Notes: generated by a model not told the origin, from the sequence alone. A DNA stretch of 64,000 nt from Episyrphus balteatus (GCF_945859705.1 NC_079136.1:112116028-112180027); one strand, 5' to 3'; shown: positions 24,252-34,800, numbered from the stretch's first letter. A program made the numbers and translations.

Positions 24252-24979
24252 TAAAAAAAAAAAATATAAAGAAAAACAACAAAACCACACTCAAACAACA
24301 ACAACAAAAATTTGTGCCCAAAATCGAAATCCCAATTTGAAGAAGTGACAAAGAATTATTGCCAAGCGATGGATGAGCTCAAAAGATGTAATTCAACACG
24401 AAATAGGATTGAAAATGCAGGAAATGGTGATTATTATTATTAAACATTATATTTTAACTAAACATAGCTGTGCCAAAAAGAATTGAAAAGAAAGAAAAAT
24501 AAATAGAATAAAAAAAAGAGTCTATGCCATCTACCTAGTGTATAAAATTTGATGAGCAATTCATTAATGTGTTTTCCCAAATGAAGTGAAAAAAAAAAAA
24601 ACAGAACTATAATTTTTGTTGTTACAATTCTTATTTTAGTATTTTATAACGAAATATAAGTGAATTTCATAAATACCTGATCATATAAAATAAATGGTCT
24701 ATTTGAAAAAGAAGGCGACAAAGTTTCTAATCCAAAATTGTAAGACAAAAAAGCAAACCCTATCTAAATATTGACAGAGATACATAGTGCAAGAACAAAA
24801 AAAATAATATAGCTAGCTAAGCTGTTTTGAAATCAAATGACTCCAGTGAATTTTTAAATTGTCTTTTAGTGTATGTTTTTGTTAATACATATAAACAAAA
24901 ATTATTCATTATTCAAAATATAATCATAAATTTTTTTTTCTCCACATTATTATAAGATTTGTTAAAAAAAAAAAAAAAA
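24252..24979 (+). other. Errantivirus 5' leader with a 24-codon upstream ORF
   Basis: This is a 728-nt leader between the primer site and the gag ATG. It is A-rich and probably holds packaging signals, and a splice donor for the env message if one is made. An ATG at 24369 opens a 24-codon frame ending with the TAA at 24441-24443. Its last codons cross an AAATG/GTGATT that could serve as a splice donor; this is inference only. Confidence 0.6.
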
Positions 24980-26032
24980 ATGGCTAATTCAGTAGAAAAT
25001 ATGAATTTAATTCTTAATTGTATTAAGAACATACAAGACTTTGACGGAACTGACAAAAACCATTTAGTGGACTTTCTACAGCAGGTTGACTATTTAGTTC
25101 CTACGATTGACAGCTTTGACGACAACAACAAAAAAGTTCTAATAGGTTTCCTTAAAAATAAATGCGTTGGACGCACACGTCCAGTTCTCCAAAGACACGG
25201 CTTGATAGAAAGCTGGAAAAGAATCAAAGAAATTTTGCTTGAGAATTTCGGTGAAAAAGAAAATAGTTTCACCTTAATAGACAAATTGAAAATGTGTAGA
25301 GTAGACTCTACTATTGAAAAGTATTTTTATGAAATAAACAAAATTACCAGTAGAATACATATTCGTATTCTATCACATGGTGACACAAACTACACAACTG
25401 ATGAGGTAAACAGGATAGCTCTGAATGTTTTTAGAGAGAACCTTCCAGAGCCTACTAAAACCTTAATTTTTAGTAGAAACCCAAGTAACTTAGATGCCGC
25501 TTACAAAATTATTCTAGAAGCGCGTCACCAAAGTTATACGATTCTTGGTCCTGTTATCAAAAATAATTTAAATTTGAATCAAAATCAATCAACAGGAAAT
25601 CCATACAGAGGTAGGAACAATCAAAACTCTTTTGTATACCAAAGAGGTACTAATACGTTTAGAAACAGAAATAATCAAAACTTTAATGAGAATCAGGAAT
25701 CAGGTAACACATATAGAAATATTAATAGGAATAATCAAAACTTAAACGAAAACCAAGTATCAGGAAATACTTACAGAAACATAAATAGAAATCATCAAAA
25801 CCCTTTTGATAATTATGGGTCAGGAAATACGCGTACTAGTAGAAATTATCAGAATTTTAACGTCAACCAGCAAAATGGAAACCCCTTCAGAAATAATTCC
25901 AATTTGAACCAAAATCAGGGAACAGGAAATGGCTACAGAAGTAGAAATCAACAAAACAGTGGTGCACGATCTACAGAACCAATGGAATTGGGAAATTTTT
26001 TAATGGAGAGCCCAAACACCTTCCCTATATAA
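24980..26032 (+). CDS. gag: Errantivirus Gag (350 aa)
   Basis: This is the structural polyprotein that would assemble particles and package RNA. I start it at the ATG at 24980 after the poly-A tract; the frame is open to 24959 but has no earlier ATG. Residues 1-190 form the capsid-like helical part. This includes 'GFLKNKCVGRTRPVL', an 'ENFGEKEN' segment, and 'NLPEPTKTLIFSRNPSNLDAAYKIILEA', which are typical of gypsy-group Gag. Residues 196-328 are extremely Asn/Gln-rich and consist of about seven imperfect repeats around N-Q-N-x-N-x-N-Q-x-S-G-N-x-Y-R. No CCHC zinc knuckle is present, so the Arg/Asn-rich tail probably does the nucleic-acid binding. The frame ends in TAA at 26030-26032. Pol is expressed from it by a -1 shift shortly before the stop. 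Confidence 0.9.
   Translation: MANSVENMNLILNCIKNIQDFDGTDKNHLVDFLQQVDYLVPTIDSFDDNNKKVLIGFLKNKCVGRTRPVLQRHGLIESWKRIKEILLENFGEKENSFTLIDKLKMCRVDSTIEKYFYEINKITSRIHIRILSHGDTNYTTDEVNRIALNVFRENLPEPTKTLIFSRNPSNLDAAYKIILEARHQSYTILGPVIKNNLNLNQNQSTGNPYRGRNNQNSFVYQRGTNTFRNRNNQNFNENQESGNTYRNINRNNQNLNENQVSGNTYRNINRNHQNPFDNYGSGNTRTSRNYQNFNVNQQNGNPFRNNSNLNQNQGTGNGYRSRNQQNSGARSTEPMELGNFLMESPNTFPI
25996..26002 (+). promoter_or_regulatory. -1 ribosomal frameshift slip site T TTT TTA
   Basis: In the gag frame the codons read AAT-TTT-TTA, giving the heptamer T-TTT-TTA, the X-XXY-YYZ form also used by HIV-1 gag-pol. An overlapping A-AAT-TTT heptamer (25993-25999) also fits the rule. The -1 frame is open from upstream of this site through pro-pol, and the gag stop follows 28 nt later. 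I could not identify a strong stimulatory stem-loop just 3' of it. Confidence 0.7.
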
Positions 26033-29000
26033 TAATTAATACTAAAATTAGAAAACTTTACTTTATTGTTGATACAGGCGCAGAAGTCAGTGTCATTAAA
26101 CCTCAGATATGTCATCCAAAATGGAAAAAACAAGTTCACATACCAGTGAGATCGATCGGAGATAGTTTTGTTTTAAATACAATGTGTTCAATTCCAGTTT
26201 TCAAGGAATTCAATGAAAACGAAGATGTTTTTTGCGAGTTTCTAGAACACGATCTCAAAAATAACTACGATGGAATAATAGGTAATAATATTCTTAAAAG
26301 ATTTAATGCAATTGTAGATTACCCTAAACAGCAGTTAATATTGAATAAAGCAGTGCTTAAGTTGTATTTCGATAAACAAGAAGAAATTTATGACAATCTT
26401 GCATATAATAATGAAAATGTAGTAGAAATTAATTTTAATAATGAGGTGGGAATCAATAACAATATAGGTGAATTTATTGAAAGCGAGCATTTAAGTGAAC
26501 ATGAGAAAGGTTTACTTTACGGTGTTTTGAAGAAATTTAAAAGAACATTTTACAATGAAAATGATGACTTATCGTTTACAAATGAAGTAAAGCATCACAT
26601 ACATACAAAACATGAATTACCAGTTTATTCAAAACTATACCGTTATCCGGAAGTACATAGAGATGAGGTTGATAGACAAATTGAAGAAATGCTTAAGCAG
26701 GGTATAATAAGGGAGTCTAATAGTCCTTTCAATAGTCCAATATGGGTAGTTCCCAAAAAAGAAGACCTTTCAGGTAAAAAACAGTGGCGCATAGTTATCG
26801 ATTACCGAAAACTTAATGAGATAACAATAGAAGACCGACAGCCTATGCCAAATATCGAAGAGATATTTGATAAATTAGGTCGATGTCAGTACTTTACAAC
26901 GCTGGATCTCGCTAAGGGATTTCATCAAATTGAAATGCATCATAGCGACATTCATAAGACCGCGTTTTCCACATCCAATGGTCACTACGAATTTCTTCGT
27001 ATGCCATTTGGATTGCGTAATGCACCTGCCACATTTCAAAGACTGATTAACAATGTATTAAAAGAATATATTGGCAAAATTTGTCTTGTTTACCTGGATG
27101 ACATTTTGATTTTTTCAACTAGTATTGAAGAACACATGGAATCAATATCCAAAATTTTGAAACGATTAAGAGAGGCTAATCTAAAAATTCAATTGAATAA
27201 ATGTCAGTTTATGAAAAAAGAAACCGCATTTTTAGGTCACGTGGTTACACCCGACGGCATTAAAACTAATCCTAAAAAAGTTGAAGCTATAGACAAAATA
27301 CCACTCCCGAGTAATCAGAAAGAAATTAAAAGTTTTCTTGGCATCACAGGTTATTACAGACGGTTTATTAAAGATTACTCTAAAGTTGCTCATCACCTTG
27401 TTAAGTACTTGAAAAAGATTACCAAAGTCAATAAAAAAGACAAAAAATTCATAGCTGCGTTTCATAAGCTTAAAGAACTAATTAAAAATGATCCAATTTT
27501 AGTACACCCTGACTTCAAAAAGAAGTTCACATTAGTAACAGACGCCAGCAACTATGCGTTAGGGGCAGTCTTAACCCAAGATAATAAGGCTATAAGTTTC
27601 GCAAGTCGATCTCTGAATGATCACGAAAAAAAATATAGTACAATAGAGAAAGAGCTTTTGGCCATTGTTTGGGCAACCAAACATTTCAGGCCTTACTTAT
27701 ATGGAAGAAGTTTTGTGGTCAAAACTGATCACAAACCATTAGTTTGGTTAAATTCCTTAAAAGAGCCCAACATGAAATTACAACGTTGGAAAATAAAATT
27801 AAATGAGTTTGACTTCATAATAGAGTATATTAAAGGCAAAGAAAACGTAGTAGCCGACGGGCTAAGCAGAATAAACTATGAAAAGATCGACAATGCAGAT
27901 GAAGTTTTAATAAATCTCAACGAGATCTTTGATGACGAAATTGACACCGTGCACAGTGCAGACACTGACAGTGCCGATTTTATATCTATTACTGAAAAAC
28001 CACTGAATATTTTTAAATACCAATTCGTATTAAAAAAATCAATAAGGGAATCCACGACAAAAAAAATCATTTTTAAAAAGAAAATACGAACCACGTTGTA
28101 TATAAATTCTGAAAGCAATTTATTAGAATTAATGAGAAATCAATTACCCGAAAAAGGTTTAATAGTTGTATTTTGTGAGGATAATGAATTGTTTTTGACT
28201 TTTCAAAACAATTACGTAAAATATTTTTCAAAGAATAAAAATCTCAAAGTAATGAAAACTAGTAAAGTATTGGAAGATTTAACCGATAAAGAAAAATTGT
28301 TGAAAATCATTGAATATGAACATTTGAAAAATAATCATAGGGGGATTAGCGAAATATTCTTAGAAATGAGAGCTAACTACTATTATCCAAACCTTCAAAA
28401 AGAAATTCAAAAATTCATAAATAATTGTAACATATGTAACTCAGCTAAATTTGACAGAATGCCTATAAAACATAAATTTAATATAACAGATACCCCTACA
28501 AGACATAACGATATTGTTCACGTAGATATATGGTTTCCTATGCGAAATGTCATGTATTTGACAACAATTGATAAACTCACCAAATATGCTACGGCTGACC
28601 TTTTAGAAGACAGAACATGGATTTCAATTACAAAAGCACTTAAAACCCGAATGCAATATTTGGGAAAGCCAAAACTTATCGTTACTGATAACGAACTAGA
28701 CACAGTTTCAATAAGACAATTTTTAACTTCATATGACATTCAACTTCATGTCACAACTACTTATTTGAAAACTGGCAATGCTGACATAGAACGCTTGCAT
28801 TCAACATTTAATGAACACATAAGACTGTTTAATGCTGATCCTTGCAACGAAGATAGTCTTGATGAAAAAGTTTTTAAAGCTGTTGTTTTATACAACAATA
28901 CAATTCATACAAGTACGAAAATGAGGCCAATAGACTTTATAAACAATATTATTTCAGAGGAAGAAATTACCTCATTGTCTAAGTTATTACATGCAAATAA

Positions 29001-29283
29001 AACAAATAAAATAAATAAGTTGAACGAAAACAGAGAAACTGTTACTAATTTTGAAAATGAATTCGTTAGAAATGATAGAATAGGGAAGTCAAATCCTAAG
29101 TATATAAATATAAAAAACTATAAACAAGCAGGAAATCATTTGATATCTGACAAACATCCAAAAAAATCTTATAAGAACCAAGTCAAACGCAAAACTAAAT
29201 TCCAAAATTATCATTACAGACAAAATGATGACGTTGGCAATTCTAATGCTGTTAGTTCCTCTAATCAGCGGACAACGAATTGA
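26002..29283 (+). CDS. pol: Errantivirus Pro-Pol (protease, reverse transcriptase, RNase H, integrase)
   Basis: Read in the -1 frame from the slip site, this gives about 1,093 residues with no stop. Protease: D-T-G-A-E-V-S-V-I at 26071-26097. Reverse transcriptase: TTLDLAKGFHQ at about 26896 and the catalytic Y-L-D-D at 27091-27102. RNase H: catalytic Asp codons at 27541 (VTDAS), 27727 (KTDHK) and 27856 (VADGLS), plus the Glu of EKELLA. Integrase: an H-x4-H-x29-C-x2-C zinc site starting at 28321, and the catalytic triad Asp 28525, Asp 28687 and Glu 28789. By my count 33 residues separate the last two, slightly under the usual 35. All catalytic residues are present, so the enzyme set looks functional. 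It would copy the RNA primed by tRNA-Ser and insert it at ATAT/TATA-like sites. The last 59 nt overlap the env start in another frame. Confidence 0.93.
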   Translation, partial: NGEPKHLPYIIINTKIRKLYFIVDTGAEVSVIKPQICHPKWKKQVHIPVRSIGDSFVLNTMCSIPVFKEFNENEDVFCEFLEHDLKNNYDGIIGNNILKRFNAIVDYPKQQLILNKAVLKLYFDKQEEIYDNLAYNNENVVEINFNNEVGINNNIGEFIESEHLSEHEKGLLYGVLKKFKRTFYNENDDLSFTNEVKHHIHTKHELPVYSKLYRYPEVHRDEVDRQIEEMLKQGIIRESNSPFNSPIWVVPKKEDLSGKKQWRIVIDYRKLNEITIEDRQPMPNIEEIFDKLGRCQYFTTLDLAKGFHQIEMHHSDIHKTAFSTSNGHYEFLRMPFGLRNAPATFQRLINNVLKEYIGKICLVYLDDILIFSTSIEEHMESISKILKRLREANLKIQLNKCQFMKKETAFLGHVVTPDGIKTNPKKVEAIDKIPLPSNQKEIKSFLGITGYYRRFIKDYSKVAHHLVKYLKKITKVNKKDKKFIAAFHKLKELIKNDPILVHPDFKKKFTLVTDASNYALGAVLTQDNKAISFASRSLNDHEKKYSTIEKELLAIVWATKHFRPYLYGRSFVVKTDHKPLVWLNSLKEPNMKLQRWKIKLNEFDFIIEYIKGKENVVADGLSRINYEKIDNADEVLINLNEIFDDEIDTVHSADTDSADFISITEKPLNIFKYQFVLKKSIRESTTKKIIFKKKIRTTLYINSESNLLELMRNQLPEKGLIVVFCEDNELFLTFQNNYVKYFSKNKNLKVMKTSKVLEDLTDKEKLLKIIEYEHLKNNHRGISEIFLEMRANYYYPNLQKEIQKFINNCNICNSAKFDRMPIKHKFNITDTPTRHNDIVHVDIWFPMRNVMYLTTIDKLTKYATADLLEDRTWISITKALKTRMQYLGKPKLIVTDNELDTVSIRQFLTSYDIQLHVTTTYLKTGNADIERLHSTFNEHIRLFNADPCNEDSLDEKVFKAVVLYNNTIHTSTKMRPIDFINNIISEEEITSLSKLLHANKTNKINKLNENRETVTNFENEFVRNDRIGKSNPKYINIKNYKQAGNHLISDKHPKKSYKNQVKRKTKFQNYHYRQNDDVGNSNAVSSSNQRTTN

Positions 29284-30756
29284 CATTACCCCAATTCATA
29301 ATGACAATGGGTATACCATTGTCAGATTCGAAGAAACTAAAATAATTGATCATTACAATAAGTTTTTACACATTGTAAACATATCAAAATATTAGGGGCG
29401 ACAGAAGCAATTGAAACAAGCTTTAAATCCCTTAAAACAAGTAATTCAGTAATGGAAATCGGAATGACAATTATTGAAAAAGAAATAATTTCAATAAAAC
29501 AAGAACTGTATTTCTTTAGAAACTACATGAAAACTACACGCCAAAAGTGAGGTTTAATAAATATTTGGGGTAACGGTATGAAATTGTTAGCAGGAACTAT
29601 GGACAGTGAAGACTCTAAGGAAATATATTCGTTTATAGAAAATGTAGAAAAGAATATGAAACAATTAACTGACGAAACGAACAAGCAAGTTGAAATAAAT
29701 AATAATATGATTCAGAATTTTGAAACCATCAGAAAGCATATCATAGAAAACGATGTGAAAATGAATCAATTTTATAAAAACATTTCGACTTTGACAGAAG
29801 ACATTCTTTTTAAGACGGACAAAAACTCTTTGATCCTACAGCTTTACATGTACTCATGTAATTTAAAAAATGAAATCTCTAAAATTAAAGACAATATTTT
29901 GTTATCAAAAATAAACTTACTAGAACACGATATGTTTAATATTGATGAAATGAGAGATTATAACAAAACTATTGAAATGTTACCACTTATAAAAACTGCT
30001 GTGCTATTGAAAAATAATCTTATAATATTCGTTGTATCAATTCCGATATTTTGCAAAGAAAAATTTTATAATTCAGCCATTATACCTATTCCAAACCTAG
30101 ATTCAATGGAAATTGAATTTGATATAACATTTGTAATCATAAATGAGATGAAAATTTACCTCTCAAATACAGAAAATCTTTTAAAAAATAATTTAATTCC
30201 ATTTCCGAACAAATGTATAAGAAATCTTTTTAATGAAAATAATGTTTGTAACTATAAAAGTAACAAAGAAACTTCAATAACAAAAATTAACGAACACACC
30301 ATTGTAACTAAAAATCTGGAAGTCATTGAAATTGATCAAGACTGCATTGATCAAAAAATTGTCATTAAAAATCACAATATTATTAGTATTGAAAATTGTA
30401 CAGTAAAATTAAAAGAATTCGAAATAAGTGTAAAACAGAAAACTTATTATGAAACTTTTGTAATACCGCATTTTATAACCAATACAAGTAAAATATTTAG
30501 TAACTTTACATTATCTGATTTAAATTTAAGGAATATTGAAAATAGAAAATAAATAAAATATGTTGAAAATAACCACAAGGTAACTTCAAGTTTAACTTTT
30601 GTATTAATTATGTTAATTATAATTACAATTTTATTATATTTTAAATGTAAATCTAAAGGAAAAGCAAGCAATACTATTGAATTAAAAATTAATCCTTGTT
30701 CAACGGAGACCGTTGAATCTATGGGGGGAGGAGTCACATCCGGACCCTTTAAATAG
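29225..30756 (+). pseudogene. env: Errantivirus envelope gene, disrupted (frameshift plus two stops)
   Basis: The first segment starts at the tandem ATGs (29225, 29228), overlapping pol. It encodes a hydrophobic signal-peptide-like stretch and a short ectodomain start, and ends at the TAG at 29393-29395. The reading then continues in a different frame (+2 or -1) from about 29389. That frame meets a TGA at 29548-29550, exactly at the basic cleavage site (R-Q-K then stop) that precedes a Gly-rich fusion-peptide-like start. The longest piece is open 29551-30549 and has several Cys and predicted helical segments. A TAA at 30550-30552 separates it from a transmembrane helix (about 30598-30640) and a Lys-rich tail in the same frame. 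That tail would run through the polypurine tract into the 3' LTR and stop at 30754-30756. These proteins belong to the F-type fusion glycoproteins known from errantiviruses and baculoviruses. As it stands no full protein can be made. Confidence 0.85.
30723..30731 (+). promoter_or_regulatory. Polypurine tract
   Basis: GGGGGGAGG directly upstream of the 3' LTR (AGTCAC at 30732). This is the usual position of the plus-strand primer. Confidence 0.85.
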
Positions 30757-31043
30757 AGTCAGCACATTCTTAATTCTTATGCTTCTCATAAGAATGCTTT
30801 TAATAAGAATCTTATCTATCTTTAAATTCGCAGAATGCAATGCAGCACTTTTAGCTGCAATGCATTCTCGCCCACAACTTGCTGCTTGCTTCTCTTTTAA
30901 GATACCTATTGACACCAGTTGTGTTTTGATCGTCAGAAGTTGAAGTTACAATATTTATTACAAATTGAAATAATAAAAATATCATTTTAAGAAAAGCAAA
31001 TAAATACATTTTTTTTAAATCAACCACGGCACCCACGATCACT
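30732..31043 (+). repeat. 3' LTR (312 bp)
   Basis: This is a copy of 23928-24239 with no difference that I can see by eye. The first 25 bases also carry the end of the env-derived frame. Confidence 0.95.
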
Positions 31044-31047
31044 ATAT
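31044..31047. repeat. Target-site duplication (right)
   Basis: ATAT directly after the 3' LTR, matching 23924-23927. Confidence 0.85.
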
Positions 31048-31102
31048 GCGTCGAGTTTTTGGTGAAATGATCACGAAAAAAAATGTAATAATACAATTTT
31101 TT

Positions 31103-31328
31103 ACCGACTTCCAAAAACGAGAAGGTATTCATTATTCAATTCATCCGAATTTTTTTGTTTATGTTTTTTTACCTCATAACTTTGGAATGAGTGAACCAAT
31201 TTTGATAATTCTTTTTGTATTGGAAAGCTGGTGCTCGCAGTGTCATCCCATTTTCTATTTCGTCTGGTTCTGGGTATATAAACTATGAGAAAAACCATAA
31301 AACCCAGTTTCGATCCATCGAAGTCGGT
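31103..31328. mobile_element. Dispersed repeat beginning ACCGACTTCC (copy 2), short TIR form
   Basis: It starts ACCGACTTCC and ends GAAGTCGGT, giving 9-bp inverted ends. Its first 170 bp match 3758-3930 in the same orientation (ACCTCATAACTTT, GTGAACCAATTTTGATAATT, TTTTTGTATTGGAAAGCTGG). There is no coding. It looks like an internally deleted form of the copy at 3.8-4.4 kb. Confidence 0.6.
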
Positions 31329-31564
31329 TTTGTTTTTTTGATAAAAAGGATTTTATGAGGTATTCTTTGTTTTTTTTTTTTTTGGTAAAGGACTTATATA
31401 GATCGTGCGTCTTCTGTGTTAATTTTTGTTATTGAATTTTCGTAAGGTAGAGCAGTGATCAGATATACTTAAGTGCAATCGCAACTGTTTTCTGCTTAGT
31501 AAAAGAGCAGAAAGATTAAAAGCAGCTATCGCAATAGAAGGCCTCAGCTCTAATGCATAGTGTT

Positions 31565-31800
31565 TTTTAAGCATTCGAGTATGCTTGCCGAGTACTTTAT
31601 CATGTTTTAAAGATAGCACCAGAAACTTTTTAGATAGAAGAGAGTGTTAGCTTAAGCTTGGCATATGTATACAAAATTATACTATTTTCAAAAAAGATAT
31701 AGGTATTTGCCGCGTTTTTTTTTAATTAGACTTGGGTTGCCATATTTGCAGGCCAACAATATTAATTTTTATATTTTATTAATATTTTGTTAATTTTTTT
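31565..31800. repeat. Fragment of the 36.9-39.6 kb foldback family
   Basis: AGCATTCGAGTATGCTTGCC, GAGTACTT, TTTTTAGATAGAAGAGAGTG and TTAGCTTAAGCTTGGC follow in the same order as in the right-arm 164-bp unit. Later GGGTTGCCATATTTGCAGG matches the GGGTTGCCACATTTGTAGGG of 39189. It is a single, diverged arm. Confidence 0.6.
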
Positions 31801-34800
31801 TTCGTGGAACTGGAAAAATACTAGAAAAACAATGATGATCAGTGACTCATTTATCCTCTCAAATAAATATTTCTAGAAAGAATAAAAAGGTAAAAGAACC
31901 TTCTCGTTCAAAAATGCAAAAGAAAGACCTAGCTCAAGGGGAAGAACAATTAAACGTTGTCTAGAAGAAATAAGATGACGAGTAGTACTATTACTATTAC
32001 TATTGCAACTATTATCTAAACAACCATTTTTGTTGGAATTAAGTAAACTATCCAACAAAACCGCATGTTGAAACCATTTTTTCAATCTTTGTATGAGTTT
32101 TTATACAAAAACACACATTTCTAGTCACGTGTAGTTTTTTTTTTTGTCCCCACTACCAAGCTAATGCAAAAAGGATCACAAAACCAAATCCCTCTTAAAC
32201 TAAAACTATCGCCAAGCATTCACATACTTAACATTCCACCTCTCAAGTTGGATCACATATTATTTATCTATGCATAACTTAAAGCCGCTTGCACCTAACA
32301 TAAGATAGCATAAGCCGTCAAAAAGTAAGCACTTTTTCCCTTCTTCTAGATGTCAAAGCGTTCACCACATTACACCACACTTTAGATCAACAGCCATTAA
32401 TTTTGTTTCGTATTTTTTTTTTTGTTAACCATCTCAAGTCCACACTAATATTTGTTTGTTTGTTTATTATTATTTATTTTTGTTTGTCTTCTTTAACTCC
32501 AATCCGATCAATGGGTTAATGGACTTGCAAAGTTGAATAATTAGCAAATAAAAAAAAATATAAATATAAACAAGAAAACTTCGACAGATAAGAAGAAGTG
32601 AGCAAAATGCTTAAGTATTCACCACTTCCTCATTTTTTTGTGTTACATAACAATAATCTGCCCGCCAAAGCCCCTCTGTGCAATGTGTGCAATGTTATGG
32701 CGGATATAAGAACTGTCTTCTTTCTGGTTATGCCGCCATTCTCATCGTTCCAACGACAATGACGACGACGTTCTCCACCATCGAGGCAGGAAAACAAAAA
32801 TCAAGCACAAAATTCTTTATGGGTGGCGAAAGACGATGGCGACGACGGTGACCCGTTTTTTTTTTTTGCCAGAAGTCTTTCATTTTATTCTCTTTTATTA
32901 TTCTTTATTTGTGTGTATTATTCTTCCATAATTGTAATTATTTAACAACAGTTTCACCCGGCTTCGGGTATTATTTAAGTTTTATATCTTTTTTTTTGCT
33001 AACCTGGTTACCGTAAATAAAAACATAACTACCATGTGGTGTCCACAAGATGTCGCTAGGAGTTTTTTCTTTCTGGCGTTTCTTTTGTTTTTCATTTTTT
33101 TTGTTTTGCTTTTTTTGTTGTGCAATCTTATTAACCTGGAATAAGGTGAATGACTGGGTTTCTTTTTATTATGGTTCCCTCATAAGTCGTATGCACTCTA
33201 TCATTTTTGCTATTATAGTTCTTTATTTTTTGACATTTCATCCCCTGGGAGAAGGGAAACATACATACATACGTGGTTTTACGTCACGACATCAACAACT
33301 GGTATAAAAGTTAAGGGTGGTTGCACTGTGGTTGGGTTGTAAATTACAGTAAAAGGGGTTTTGTCATGTTGTAGGTGTTTTGTTTTCAAAAAAATATATA
33401 AAAAGTTACTACTTTAGGTAAGAAAAAGTCATCACACAGGGAAAAATGACATTTCTGTGTCAGGAGTATAAAACGGTATTTTTTTGTTTTTGGGAATTTT
33501 AATAAAATGAAAATAACACCCTTTTATTACCAGAACGACGAGACACGGAACGCTGTATTGAATAAAAATATGCAGAGTTAAAATAAATAAAGAATGAGGG
33601 GACTCATAGTTGAGTATAAATTATTTACTGGGATATTCGGGGTACAATGATTCTTAATATGCCAGGATATTCAGTTGTTGTTGTTATTTTCCTACAACTA
33701 TCAATGTCTTTAAAATTAGGTCATTCCCTCATAAGGCCTATGCACTATTATGAACAACTGACAGCTTCTAAAATTATTTTGAATGCAGTAAGTAAAAAGA
33801 ATAGTATTTCGGCAGTATTACGGAAGTTTGCGTAACTGAACCAGAGATCTTGCATTAAAGAAAATCGGGAATATAAAGCAACGGGAAGATGTTTTGTTTA
33901 ACGAAAGCTAAGTATGGGACACTGAATGGAAACAAAATTGTGTAAATATTCGCAGACGATTTTATAAATTTTGTCAGAATCGGAGTAGGTACCTAGAGAA
34001 TAACAATTAAATTGACAATATTTTTTTTTTCAAGTAGCAGCAGGATTGTTAAAAAATCATTTTTTTATAACATTGCTTTACATTAAACAAAATTATATGA
34101 TGCAAACCAAAAAAAAATTATATTTATTTTTTTTTAATTTATAAAAAAAATGTTACACATACGCCACAGTGACCTGATGGGCTTAATAATATAAAATCTA
34201 TTAGGCTTTGTTAGGGGTTCTTCTTAAATGGTTAAATAATACAATGTTTTCAAACCTACATATGTAGGTATATACCTTACCTACATATAATTAAAGCTTA
34301 CAAGAAAAGGGAAGAATATCGTGTGACAGTTATAAAGTGTTGAACTAATACGTGGTCAGAAGAAAAAAAATAATAACTAAACAAATAACTTCTCTTTTCA
34401 AGTCTGTCGGAAATGAGACGTATTTTTCCTGTAAATGCCAGATATTTTTTTTAAATTTTGATATAAAATATCAGATTACCAAAATTTGTAAAAATTTAAA
34501 GAAGTAGTTTTTCTGAACACTTTGGTTTACACATTAAATTTGATTCAATTTGATTAAGAGTTTTGCTGAAATTTTAATGCAATAATAAAATAGCAAATTC
34601 TTCGATTACGAACAAAACTTAGAGTTGTTTTTCACAAATGGAGCCGATTGGGTATGTGGAAGGAAAAACTGTATCAACATAAAAGTCTACGTTCGAAACA
34701 TGAGAGGAATCTTTTTTTCAATAAGGAATTAACCAATACATTTTACTTTTTTTTTAAATTCGCATACGCTGTCAATGCAGCTACATTTGTAGGGTTTTTT

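Larger units (their letters stand above)
23928..31043 (+). mobile_element. Full-length errantivirus (gypsy-group LTR retrotransposon, 17.6/297-like)
   Basis: The 7,116-bp element has two 312-bp LTRs that read identically, a 4-bp ATAT duplication (23924-23927 and 31044-31047), a Ser-type primer site, gag, a -1 frameshift signal, pro-pol, an env-derived region and a polypurine tract. AGT/ACT ends and ATAT/TATA targets are typical of the 17.6/297 branch of insect errantiviruses. The LTR edges could be moved by one base (GT..AC with TATA), because the duplicated bases are ambiguous. Identical LTRs imply a recent insertion. gag and pol are open, while env is disrupted. It inserted into AT-rich, apparently gene-free DNA. 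Confidence 0.95.
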
